The translations under genes and the position numbers were made by a program. The notes below the pieces were generated by a model, which was not told the origin of the DNA, did no database searches, and was given only the letters and a program-made list of their open reading frames with translations. From the NCBI GenBank assembly GCA_016256075.1, contig SDVU01000739.1:1-10984 (forward strand): a stretch of 10,984 bases of DNA, written 5' to 3'. This DNA comes from Dictyocoela muelleri (Eukaryota; Microsporidia). This document shows, in pieces, positions 1-7,800 of this stretch; within the stretch, counting starts at the first letter, position 1, and each line of letters opens with the position of its first letter.

Positions 1-205
1 TAATCCCCAGATTATTTGGCACATCTTTTCTTTTTTCAGTTTTCATTTTCCTCAAAATTTCGGGCGTCCCTAAAGCGTGTTAGTACCAAAAATTTTATTT
101 ATTAAAAAATTTACTTACAAAAAAATTTATTTAATAAAAACGTTTATGTATATGGCTTTAACTCTTGTTTATCAATCTCAATTGTATTTTCTAAAAATAA
201 AATAA
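1..205. other. AT-rich lead sequence, nothing recognised
   Basis: No reading frame of useful length, RNA gene or repeat unit is visible here. The stretch is AT-rich with T and A runs and passes directly into the 22-bp tandem array that starts near 206. Confidence 0.5.
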
Positions 206-551
206 GTGAACTATAAAAATGAAATAAGTGGACTATAAAAATGCAACGAGTACTATAAAAATGCAATGAGTGGACTATAAAAATGAAATAAGTGGACTAT
301 AAAAATGAGATAAGTGGACTATAAAATGAAATAGTAGACTATAAAAATGCAATGAGTGGACTATAAAAATGCAATGAGTGGACTATAAAAATGCAATGAG
401 TGGACTATAAACATGCAATGAGTGGACTATAAAAATGCAATGAGTGGACTATAAAAATGCAATGAGCGACTATAAAAATGAAATAATTGGACTATAAAAA
501 TGCAATGAGTGGACTATAAAAATGCAATACGTGGTGCATAAAAATGAAAAG
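206..551. repeat. 22-bp minisatellite, about 16 units
   Basis: Sixteen head-to-tail copies of a unit close to GTGGACTATAAAAATGCAATGA. Copies 8 to 12 are identical or differ by one base; units at both ends are shorter or diverged (GAAATAA variants, a GTGCATAAAAATG last copy), the usual pattern of decay toward the edges of a tandem array. The unit length is not a multiple of three and the frames contain stops, so this is not a coding repeat. Each unit contains a TATAAAAATG core, which looks TATA-box-like, but no gene follows, so a promoter role is not supported. Confidence 0.93.
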
Positions 552-688
552 GGTCGTAATAATTTTTAAAAAGGTTTTTTTTTCAAAAAAACCCGCCTTT
601 TTTATTAAAGAAACACGGGATTAAATAAAAATATCGGACTTTATTAGAATAATAAAGCAAGTTATCGGTTTGCGTTCTTTTTTTTAAT

Positions 689-1151
689 AAAATTTCTTAA
701 GCCACTTTTAAGCCGTTTTTTTCTGTAACATTTTAACTTGCAAATAAATTAGCTTCAATATCATTCATAGATTTTATTGCTTTATCAAGGGTAACATTAT
801 TGAATTCAGACGGTATTCATATTTTTAATTTAATATTATTTTTACTAAATATAATTGAAACATCAGTTGTGATATTCAGGTTACTTTTGAACATTATCTA
901 GTAACAAATAAGAGACGAACTCTACCTTTAAAAAGGATTAAAACTATGAAATAATGTTTTAGTGCAAATAAAGAAATTTTTTACAAAAAAATGCTATAAT
1001 TTTATAATTTTTAAGCCGATAATTCTAGAAAGAACCCTCCCATTACTATCCGGAAAAATGCCGGAATTTTTTATGAAAATATATAATTAATACTCTACTT
1101 GAATATAATAAACTTAATAAAATCACATAAAAGTGGCTAAAAAGAAATTTT
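689..1151. repeat. possible TIR-flanked element, about 463 bp
   Basis: The sequence AAATTTCTTAAGCCACTTTTA at 690-710 is repeated in inverted form at 1128-1151 (TAAAAGTGGCT followed by AAAAAGAAATTTT), with a few mismatches. This could be a pair of terminal inverted repeats around a small non-autonomous DNA element that carries the first copy of the 153-bp repeat. No clear target duplication was found, and in such AT-rich DNA a pair of this length is only moderately convincing. Confidence 0.3.
885..1037 (+). repeat. 153-bp dispersed repeat, copy A
   Basis: This stretch matches 1709-1861 over the same 153 bases with no gaps and roughly 90% identity by eye. It runs from TTTTGAACATTATCTAG to the TAATTCTAG and GAACCC words at the right end. 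It has no coding frame of note. The sharp loss of similarity on both sides suggests a mobile or duplicated unit rather than shared low-complexity sequence. Confidence 0.85.
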
Positions 1152-1485
1152 AGAAAAATTTAATCATAATTTTATACGCCTATCAATCTATGTTTAAAGA
1201 TGTAATTGACGTAGTTGCTCGAATAGAGTTAAAACATTTGTTCTCAAGAGAAATATAATTCTTAAAAGAAAATTAGCATAACAATGACTTATCTTAAATA
1301 ATACGATATAATTTTATGGAGATGGAAGAATTTAGATCTGTAAACAAAATTCATAGTATTTTATAATTTCTGCTTCAAAAGGAATGAGTAATGACAATTA
1401 AAAAATGTTAAATTTAATAATACTGTATAATTATAATTAAAATACAAAAATTTAAATTCTATATAATATTATATGACTAAAAAAA

Positions 1486-1533
1486 TTTTTTATTTAATTT
1501 TTTATTTAATTTTTTATTTAATTTTTTATTTAC
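1486..1533. repeat. 12-bp tandem repeat, four units
   Basis: Four consecutive copies of TTTTTTATTTAA, the last with one changed base. Low-complexity sequence with no visible role. Confidence 0.85.
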
Positions 1534-1708
1534 ATTTTTTTAAAACCTCAATTTTATAATAAATTTATTGTATTTTTTAATTAATATTATTTTGTTTATT
1601 TTTTATACTATTAAATTTCATAGTTTTATTTTCAGTATTAATTTCTTTTTATACTTATAATTATTAAAAAAAACAGGTATTTTTACGGATAAAATGTCCG
1701 GATTGCCC

Positions 1709-1861
1709 TTTTGGACATTATCTAGTAAAAAATAAGAGACGTCCTCTAACTTTAAAAAGGAGTAAAACTATGAAATAAAGTTTTAGTGCAAATAAAGAAA
1801 TTTTTAACAAAAAAATGCAAAAATTTTATAATTTTCAAGCCGTTAATTCTAGACTGAACCC
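1709..1861 (+). repeat. 153-bp dispersed repeat, copy B
   Basis: Second copy of the unit at 885-1037, same orientation and same length. It is preceded by ATGTCCGGATTGCCC, where copy A is followed at a short distance by ATCCGGAAAAATGCCGG. It lies beside the C-terminal side of the Tigger-2 relic, but its second occurrence elsewhere argues that it is not part of that element. Confidence 0.85.
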
Positions 1862-1999
1862 ATCATTTAAAATATTCTTAAAAGCCTATTTACCTTTGAA
1901 CGGGACAATTTCTTATAGGGAAAAATATTTAAATAATCCAGGTTTTTAGAGACTATTCCCAAAATATCTATTCAGATGATTTTACTTGATTTTCTAATT

Positions 2000-2672
2000 C
2001 TAGAGATCGAAGTTCGTCATTACAACTAAATCAATAATATCAATGTGTGTGCATTTATAGTCATAATCTTCTATAGAATATCCACTTTTCATTACCTGAA
2101 TATTTTTATATATCCCTGTCTTATTTATACAATAAGTGATGGTTTTCGACGTCACATAATTACGGGCATAATAAATATAAAAAATGGCATCTTTAAAGCT
2201 AAACTGTTTATAAAATACTTCTTAATTCACACCAGGAGTAATCCTCGAGACAATATTATACATCTGTTAATATAAATATCCGCTTTAAAGCTTATGATTA
2301 CCACGGCTTCTAATGGTTGTGATCTCGATCTATAATTTTTGAGTAAGAAACATATTTCAAATTTGGGTACGCGCAACTAGGATTATTCCAAAAAAATATA
2401 TAAAAACATAAGTATTTTTGATTATGAATTCTAAATAAGCATTTCGAACTTCCACCCACCTATTTAACTCTAAATCTTTCTTCCAAGTATTTTGATTATG
2501 ACGATAACCACAAAAAACATTCGGTTAAAGTTTTGAAATGCTCTATATTTAATCTTCCCAATTAAAAGTACTCCTTTTTTAAGAATAATCTCTGTTTCAG
2601 CAAAATAAAAACACTTATATGACTTTTTTTATAGTTTCAAACCATTTTTTTATTTTTTTAATAAATTCTTGT
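2000..2672 (-). pseudogene. Tigger-2 transposase relic, C-terminal half
   Basis: Read on the minus strand, this piece shows, in order: IKKIKKWFETIKK (about 2660-2620), matching IKKYKDRLTIM of Tigger-1; LLIGKIKYRAFQNFNRMFF (about 2570-2512), matching PFLIGKFKNTRAL; QPLEAVVIISFKADIY (about 2320-2273), the third acidic motif, matching LQPLDAGIIKSFKAKY but with Glu for Asp; and FSFKDAIFYIYYARNYVT plus TITYCINKTGIYKNI (about 2205-2085), the conserved KDAI..A...V...TI..C..K block that follows the DDE core. Stops and frame changes are frequent, so the piece is dead. A 76-codon open frame on the plus strand at 2045-2275 is only its antisense shadow. Confidence 0.75.
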
Positions 2673-2841
2673 TACAATTCTAATATAAAAAGCCTCTTTT
2701 ACATCTATAAAATCTAAAAATAATAAAAATGTAAATGAAAAGGGGTTTTTTCATACAAAATTCCAAAATAATTTGCTTAACATAAAAATCTTTATACAGT
2801 GCTCCCCGCGAAATTTCCGAAATTGGGGATTTAAAAAAAAA

Positions 2842-2876
2842 GTGAAAATTTCGCGGGGTGGAAAATTAGGCGGGGT
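2842..2876. repeat. left subterminal repeats of Tigger-1
   Basis: Two copies of the GAAAATT(A/T)(C/G)GCGGGGT word lie just inside the left end, in the same direction as the array at the right end. Such subterminal words are plausible transposase or HTH binding sites; that role is inferred. Confidence 0.6.
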
Positions 2877-2981
2877 TTCTTAAATTTAATTTTTTTTATT
2901 TAATTTTAAATAATCTAATATTGTTTTCAATTAGTCCGTTTCTTTATATCTATTTAAGTTAGTTTCAATAAATTTTAAAAA

Positions 2982-4569
2982 CTAGTAAATTTCAGAATTG
3001 CATCTGTTTTGGCTTAATAAAAATGTTTTTATAGTGTTAAAATTCGAAATAATTGTTGAAAAAGACACATCTTGATCTTCAACTTCTGCATCACAAACAT
3101 TGTTTTCAAAACATTCAGATTTATTTTCATTATAATGTCCCAAATTTGTTTCCAAAACTATTGGATTACTTAAATCATTGTATTCTCCAAAAATTTCAAT
3201 AACACCAGGGTTTAAGTTTAAGTATTCTGAAGATGGTATTGAATCATTCTCAAAAATTTTTGTAAAATTATCATAATTTTTAATTTCTTCTTCATTATTA
3301 TTTAAATTTATATCTTTGCAATTTTCCTTTATGTCATCCATTTTAAAAACCTTTTTCCAACAATTTATAATTGTATCTTTGCTTACATCGTCCCAAGCAT
3401 ATTTTGAATAAGTATCGCATCTTTAATAGTAATTTCCTTGAAAAGATTTTCTACTATCACACCCGGGTATATTTCATTAACAATTTTGGATAACTGGTGC
3501 CAAAATATTTGGCTTTAAAACTTTTTATTATCCCTGCATCAAGTGGTTGGAGTTTCGAAGTACTGTTTTTAGGCAAAAATAAAAGTTAAATATTGCTCAG
3601 TTCAGATGTTATTTTATGTGAAGAGTAATTATCTAATATCAGAAGAATTTTCCGATTTTTATTTTTCAATTCGAAATTACAATCGAAGAGCCACCTATAA
3701 AATTCAAAAGACGTCATCCATGCATTTTTGTTGAATGAATATTTGCAGAAAAAATCTTTATCGAAGTTTTATAATGCTCTTGTATTTTTAAATTTTCCAA
3801 TTAAAAAGGGTTTTGATTTTTCAGTACCATCCATGTTACAAGTTAACATGATTGTTAATCGGTCTTTATATTTTTTTATACCTTTTCTAACCTTTGAAAC
3901 TAAACTTTTTGAGGGTGCAAGTTTATAAAAAAGCGCAGTTTCGTCGCAATTAAAAATGTCTTTTTGTCTATAAAATTTCAATTTTTCGTTTAAACAATTA
4001 AAAAGGCTACCAAAGTTTTGCTTCTGCACACCAAATCCCCCTCTACTGCAATTTCTAAGAAATAAATTATTTTTTTCTATAATCTATATATCCATCCATT
4101 GGAAGCAGTGAAATATAATGTATTTTTATGCCTATCATCTTGATGTATAAGAGAATTATATATTTGTAAAGTTTTGTTTTTATAAAATAGATTCTGAAAT
4201 ATAACCCCCTTGACCTTCAATCATATCAACCCAATCTTAAATTCGGTATTCCACATTTACCTGTTTAATTATTCTTGGAACAGATATCAATTTATTATTT
4301 ATAAGGTATGCATTTTTAATAGATTCTTCAGATTCAAGAAAATTTTTTATGGATCTTGGGTTGATATTTTTTTTAAACTTAATGCTGAAAATTTCCGAAA
4401 TTCTTGTATTCTTCACATTTTTATTAGCTTTTTTATATTCAATTATATCTAACTTCTCTTTTAATGTCAATCTCTTGGATTTTTTATTTTTCATAATGGG
4501 TTCATGATTTTTTAAATTTGAAAAAAACGGAAAATTATGCGGAGTCAGAAAATTAACGGGTTTATTCAT
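2982..4569 (-). pseudogene. Tigger-1 transposase (CENP-B HTH plus DDE_1), decayed
   Basis: The first ATG is at 4569. Residues 27-110 of the first open stretch (4569-4237) form the HTH DNA-binding region: KKSKRLTLKEKLDIIEY and NPRSIKNFLESEESI are CENP-B/pogo-like. A decayed stretch with ...S.GW.. sequence follows (about 4150-4050). The catalytic core has DIFNCDETALFYKLAPSKS with the first Asp at 3943-3945, LILDNYSSH with the second at 3631-3633, and LQPLDAGIIKSFKAKY with the third at 3538-3540. The three lie in one frame, about 104 and 31 codons apart. The C-terminal part (3341-2982, 119 codons, ending in a hydrophobic FLLSQNR-type helix) lies in another frame. In-frame stops occur between HTH and core and inside the core. 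The catalytic residues themselves are intact, so decay is moderate. Confidence 0.92.
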
Positions 4570-4595
4570 AAATAAAGTTATTGTAGAAATAAATC

Positions 4596-4675
4596 GAAAA
4601 ATTAAGCGTGTTGAAAATTAAGTGGGGTAAAATTAAGCGAGATGAAAATAAAGCGGGTGAAAATAAAGCGGGGTA
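4596..4675. repeat. right subterminal array of Tigger-1, five units
   Basis: Five tandem words of about 16 bp, AAAATTAAGCGNGNT-like, become more alike toward the terminus (the last two are AAAATAAAGCGGGT and AAAATAAAGCGGGGT). They run straight into the terminal inverted repeat. They are probably binding sites for the transposase HTH domain, judged by position only. Confidence 0.8.
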
Positions 4676-4700
4676 TACTGTATTCTTAAAATAGAAAACG

Positions 4701-4737
4701 CTGCGCGATAACTCGCCGCAGGCGGATTATCGCGCAG
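4701..4737. repeat. GC-rich hairpin at the MULE left end
   Basis: CTGCGCGATAA at 4701-4711 pairs perfectly with TTATCGCGCAG at 4727-4737, with an inner CGCC/GGCG stem. The outer arm contains the terminal inverted repeat, so the left end carries the TIR word twice in opposite directions. A T-run follows, which superficially resembles a bacterial terminator, but the setting is eukaryotic. It may be a TIR rearrangement or part of the transposase recognition site. Confidence 0.85.
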
Positions 4738-4752
4738 TTTTTTAGCAGTGAG

Positions 4753-6260
4753 TTGCGAGAAGTCGCCGCAATTTATTATTTTTTTAAACAAACTATCAAT
4801 TCAATAAAATTTATTAAGGGTCACCTCAATTCCGAAAGTTGTTTACATGATGGGTTTATATATAATAAAGATAGACATGTAGTTAATGTGTTAAAATATA
4901 GATGTAATTTTAGATATTGTTCAGAAATACTTATCTTTAATTATGATAAAAATGCAATATTATCTATGACTAAGCATATCCACGATGAGGTAAATGCCAA
5001 ATTAATCATTTATTGCTAAAGAAAGAGATATATAGGAAAGCCATTGAGACAAATGAACTGTTTGACGATGTTTCTATAGCCTCATTATCACTGATAAAAG
5101 GAATTGATTCTGGTACAACAGATAATTACAAACATTACAGGGACATTTAATAGCATCGAAAGGGAAAAGTAAGAACAACAAACACTGGGACGATTATTAA
5201 TGTGAGTACTTGTCTTACTCTAGATTGAAATAAATTTTTACGGTTAGACGCCGGGCCAACGGCTGAGTCGCGTGTTATAATTTATGTATCGATTTTTTCT
5301 AGATATAATGAAAAAAGCAGTATTTTTCTCGCAGATTCAACTTTTTAAATAACACCCATAAAATTTTATTAATTACACACAATACATACTATGTATTTTA
5401 ATAATAGAATTCCTGTTTGTTTCGCATTGATGAAAAAGGGGACTTATCTTCATATTAAATAAAATATTTCGGTTCAACAACGGGTTGTTCCACCGTAAAT
5501 AATTGTGGAATAGTATAGAAATTATATAGAAATAACAATAAAATATTCTGGTAAAGAAGTTTCCTGGGCTAGTTTTCAATATTCTCATCATATTACTATT
5601 TTTAGTCTTTTTTCGTAGCAAAAAAGACTAAAAATAGTAATATGATGAAAATATTAAAAACTAGCCCAGGAAACTTCTTTACCAGAATATTTTATTGTTA
5701 TTTCAATATAATTTCTCTACTCCTTCTCAATTATTTCAGCAGGCGCAACCGTTGTTGAACCAAATATTCTTTATTAAAAAAAACAGGTTAAGCCAGAAAT
5801 TTTTATTGTGGATTTCGAACAAGGAAATTTACAGCCATCAAAAATATTTTATCGGAATCAGAAAACTTCACTTGTTTATTTCATTTTAGATAAATATTTT
5901 GGCGAAATCTTCAAAAATCTGTTTATTCATCATTTATATAAATTCAGATGTGTTCAGAAAATTTTAGAAAAAAATTCTTTCATTTACATATTTTAAAATA
6001 CAAGATATTCACTCCGAATTTCAAGTATTAAAAGAGAGAAATTCGGATTTCGCGCATAAAGAAGAAATTTCAAACATACGAATATACTTCAAAAAAATTT
6101 TTTCATTAAATGATACAAATTCTGCGAAAAACATGAATACGTGGGATTTTTAAGACCGCATTTTAAAAAAAAAATCCTACTGCAACTAACAGCTTAGAGG
6201 CATGGCATGGTCATCTAAACAAGAAAGAAATTGCATCACATCCTAATTATGATAAATTGT
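4753..6260 (+). pseudogene. MULE transposase relic (FLYWCH finger, DDE core)
   Basis: The motifs run in family order. A FLYWCH-like zinc finger lies at about 4852-4990: GFIY, then YRCNFRYC with Cys at 4903 and 4918, then KHIHDE with His at 4975 and 4981. A helical stretch LLKKEIYRKAIETNE follows in the next frame (5001-5147). The first Asp is in FLADSTF at 5334-5336, followed by ITPIKFY and RIPVCFALMKKGTYLHI. The second Asp is in KPEIFIVDFEQ at 5811-5813. The C..H pair is in TCLFHF at 5873-5884. The Glu is in TNSLEAWHGHLN at 6197-6199, followed by SHPNYDKL. First and second Asp share a frame and are 59 codons apart if the 291-bp MITE plus a 9-bp duplication is left out, a normal spacing. No in-frame ATG precedes the finger (4753 is TTG). 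Several stops and frame changes are present. Confidence 0.88.
5471..5761. mobile_element. 291-bp hairpin MITE inside the MULE gene
   Basis: Nearly the whole element is one palindrome: the arms 5471-5613 and 5620-5761 pair with a loop of six bases, perfectly over long stretches around AGCCCAGGAAACTTCTTTAC. The ends are GGTTCAACAACGG and its near complement. Flanking 9-mers AAATATTTC (5462-5470) and AAATATTCT (5762-5770) look like an imperfect target duplication. The element lies between the FALMKKGTYLHI and KPEIFIVDFEQ parts of the MULE transposase, which defines the insertion independently. A 9-bp duplication would suit MULE- or Merlin-type mobilisation; the family is not certain. Open frames across it (82 codons minus strand, 64 plus strand) are chance. 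Confidence 0.88.
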
Positions 6261-6544
6261 AGCAATATTAAAAAAGGAGAAGAAAAATCTCGAATTTTTA
6301 GCATGAAATTAAAAAAATGAGATTATTAAATATAAGAATCTATGGGAAAAACCGAATCAATTGCTTATCATTAAAATTATGATCATTATGATGTTGGTGA
6401 GTTTTTTGAAATAATTATATCTCAATTTACATTAAAAATTGATTGATTTTATTAATTTAAGGGTTTTTTTTTAAAAAAAAAAATTTTTTTATTTAAAAAA
6501 AACTTTCTGCGAGTTATCGCGCTACCGTTACTAAACTTTTGGTA

Positions 6545-6843
6545 TAGTTCTATTATAAAAAGCCACTATTACCATTATAAAATCCGAGGTAATTATTATT
6601 GTAAATTAAAATGGGGTTATTTTTTCTCACAAAATTCCCAGAATAATTTCTTAACACAAAACCTTATATTCTTAAAATGTAAAAATTTACCTTTCAGGTA
6701 ATTTTCATATTTAAGAATATAAGGTTTTGTGTTAAAAAATTATTCTGGGAATTTTGTGAGAAAAATAATTATTCCTTTTTAATTTACAGTTTTAATTATC
6801 CTCGGATTTTATGGGGTAAAGGTGGCTTTTTATAATGGAACAG
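6545..6843. mobile_element. complete 299-bp palindromic MITE with TA duplication
   Basis: The element begins TAGTTCTATTATAAAAAGCC after TA (6543-6544) and ends with the complement of CTGTTCCATTATAAAAAGCC before TA (6844-6845). The arms mirror each other from end to end around position 6694, with TTACCT/AGGTAA closing a three-base loop. The TA duplication points to mobilisation by a Tc1/mariner/pogo-type transposase. It sits in the Tigger-2 transposase just after its YRLP motif. A second, partial copy starts at 2675. Confidence 0.93.
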
Positions 6844-6845
6844 TA

Positions 6846-7460
6846 AAAAAAAATAGATCGGCAACCGATAAAACTGCGTCGTTTCAGCACAATTAAATAA
6901 ATCACAATCCCAATAGAGCGCTATGATTTGGATTATATCTATAAAAGCTCATAGGATTCACTATTTTGATTTAAACCTCCACCACCACATGATCTTGAAG
7001 ATATACATCTCTATGTATTAATTTTTCTAAAGCCATCTGTTTTATGCTTTAAATTAACTCAGAGAGTTTTCTTCACCATCATCAATATCTGAATTCAAAA
7101 CTTCGCTCGATATTTGTAAGGTCTTGAATTTTAATATCTTGTCTTTTTAAACGTACAGATAGCTCTATAGTTTCAATCTAATCATTTAATACTTATCCAA
7201 GTATTTTAATCTGATATTTTTTACACCGGAGATTATCTATGTGTTGTTACACTTGGATATTTATTTTCTCGAAATTGTCAATAAAATTCTTTATTAGGCG
7301 TCTACTGATAGAGGTTCTAAACTATCGAAAGAATATTTAAATAATCCTCATGGGATTATAATCTGGGTATTGTTAAGAATATTGAAGAATCTCACATTTT
7401 TATTAACAGTTAACTGTTTTTTGGTTTTTTACTGACCATGGGTTTTAAAAGAAATGAAAA
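6846..7460 (-). pseudogene. Tigger-2 transposase relic, N-terminal half
   Basis: On the minus strand from right to left: an HTH-like remnant at about 7400-7310 (FFNILNNTQIIIP, then GLFKYSFDSLEPL) aligns with IFSIKFKKNINP and SIKNFLESEESI of Tigger-1; TDGFRKIN (about 7044-7020) corresponds to the S.GW..R block; RSCGGGGLNQNSESYELL (about 6996-6945) matches RNCSRGGFGVQKQNFGSLF; and DLFNCAETTQFYRLP (about 6903-6859) is the first catalytic motif, with Ala at 6886-6888 where the catalytic Asp of NCDET should be. The next block, KSLVTV, lies at 6540-6523 on the far side of the 299-bp MITE. The piece is strongly decayed, with many stops. Confidence 0.75.
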
Positions 7461-7800
7461 TTATTAGAATTTGGAAATAAATGAATAAAGTGTTTATTTA
7501 AACCTTTAAAAATATTAAAATAGAAAAAATGGTGGGTGGGAATTGTGGGGGTGTTCGCTGTCTTAAAAGAATATTTCGAATAATATTTATTTTACGAAAA
7601 CTTATTGTTTGATTTGTTAGACATACATAAATGATTATGTCTTCATTTATAGCTTATTTTGATATATTAAAATATTTAATAATTAAAATCCACAGAAACA
7701 TAAAATCAATTAATTTACACACTTGTATTCTTTCGCACATTATAATATTCTTAATATGTTTGGGTTATCATCTAACAGAAATAATAGAGGGTGTACTGTA

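Larger units (their letters stand above)
552..1990. other. gene-free AT-rich region with repeats
   Basis: No gene is visible on either strand. The region holds a 153-bp sequence present twice in direct orientation (885-1037 and 1709-1861), an inverted pair (689-710 and 1128-1151), a small TCCGG/CCGGA hairpin at 1049-1065 and a 12-bp tandem repeat at 1486-1533. The left end of the Tigger-2 relic should lie somewhere in its right part but was not found. Confidence 0.6.
2797..4680 (-). mobile_element. Tigger-1: pogo/Tigger transposon, 1884 bp, both ends present
   Basis: The ends are CAGTGCTCCCCGCG (2797) and the complement of CAGTATACCCCGC (4680), each followed by TA, the target duplication of this superfamily. 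The insertion point is confirmed by the related MITE copy at 6545-6843, where the same sequence runs uninterrupted through CCTTATATTCTTAAAAT. The inner ends carry repeats of a GAAAATTAAGCGGGG-type word. Length and layout (one minus-strand transposase with CENP-B-type HTH and DDE core) fit a full-length Tigger; the gene is broken by several stops and at least one frame change, so the copy is not autonomous. Confidence 0.93.
2675..4698. mobile_element. palindromic MITE, left arm only, split by Tigger-1
   Basis: The arm starts at 2675 with CAATTCTAATATAAAAAGCC right after TA (2673-2674) and matches the left arm of the complete MITE at 6545-6843 from end to near its centre. Tigger-1 interrupts it at TA (2795-2796 and 4681-4682). 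The arm resumes with TTCTTAAAAT and stops at about 4692-4698, where the MULE inverted repeat begins. The expected mirror-image right arm is absent. Similarity to the complete copy is clear but weaker than between that copy's own two arms, so this copy is probably older. Confidence 0.8.
4701..6522 (+). mobile_element. MULE (Mutator-like) transposon relic with TIRs
   Basis: The terminal inverted repeats are GCGCGATAACTCGC at 4703-4716 and its exact complement at 6509-6522. Between them a plus-strand transposase of the MULE family is recognisable by its FLYWCH-like finger and its D, D and E motifs. The body also carries a 291-bp hairpin MITE. No matching 8 to 10-bp target duplication was found: the left flank is MITE sequence and the right flank (TACCGTTACTAAAC) belongs to Tigger-2, so one side has been rearranged. 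Many stops and frame changes make the copy dead. Confidence 0.85.
1990..7798 (-). mobile_element. Tigger-2: old pogo/Tigger transposon, split by nested insertions
   Basis: Fragments of one Tigger-type (IS630/Tc1/mariner superfamily) transposase can be read on the minus strand in the right order but at two places. The N-terminal half lies at about 7460-6846 plus 6542-6523 and the C-terminal half at about 2672-1990. The right end is well placed: GAGGGTGTACTG at 7787-7798 followed by TA resembles the right end of Tigger-1 (GCGGGGTATACTG then TA). The left end was not found. If the DNA between TA at 2673-2674 and TA at 6523-6524 is set aside, KSLVT-type sequence meets the following IKKIKKW-type sequence at the spacing seen in Tigger-1. 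This is the oldest layer of the nest, judged by its many stops and frame changes. Confidence 0.8.

Noticed and set aside
206-551. CRISPR array
   Set aside because: The 22-bp units are directly adjacent with no spacers, and the setting is eukaryotic.
885-1861. Pair of short long-terminal repeats around an element
   Set aside because: There are no TG...CA ends, no primer-binding-like site, no coding remnant and too little internal sequence; the copies are better described as a dispersed repeat.
2045-2275. 76-codon plus-strand open frame
   Set aside because: It is antisense to the C-terminal blocks of the Tigger-2 transposase relic and has no protein-like features of its own.
3728-3928. 66-codon plus-strand open frame, with a similar one at 4210-4452
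   Set aside because: Both are antisense shadows of the Tigger-1 transposase.
4701-4743. Rho-independent terminator
   Set aside because: The hairpin plus T-run looks like one, but the stem contains the MULE terminal inverted repeat and the genome is eukaryotic.
5373-5621. 82-codon minus-strand open frame and plus-strand frames at 5695-5889 and 5808-5996
   Set aside because: The first lies across the hairpin MITE. The plus-strand frames are chance reading across the MITE and out-of-frame reading of the MULE second-Asp region; only the short IFIVDFEQ segment of the third is genuine MULE sequence.
6965-7120. C-terminal acidic region of a third Tigger element (SDIDDGEENSLS)
   Set aside because: The neighbouring blocks align in order with the segment of Tigger-1 between HTH and the first catalytic motif, so it fits within Tigger-2 without a third element.
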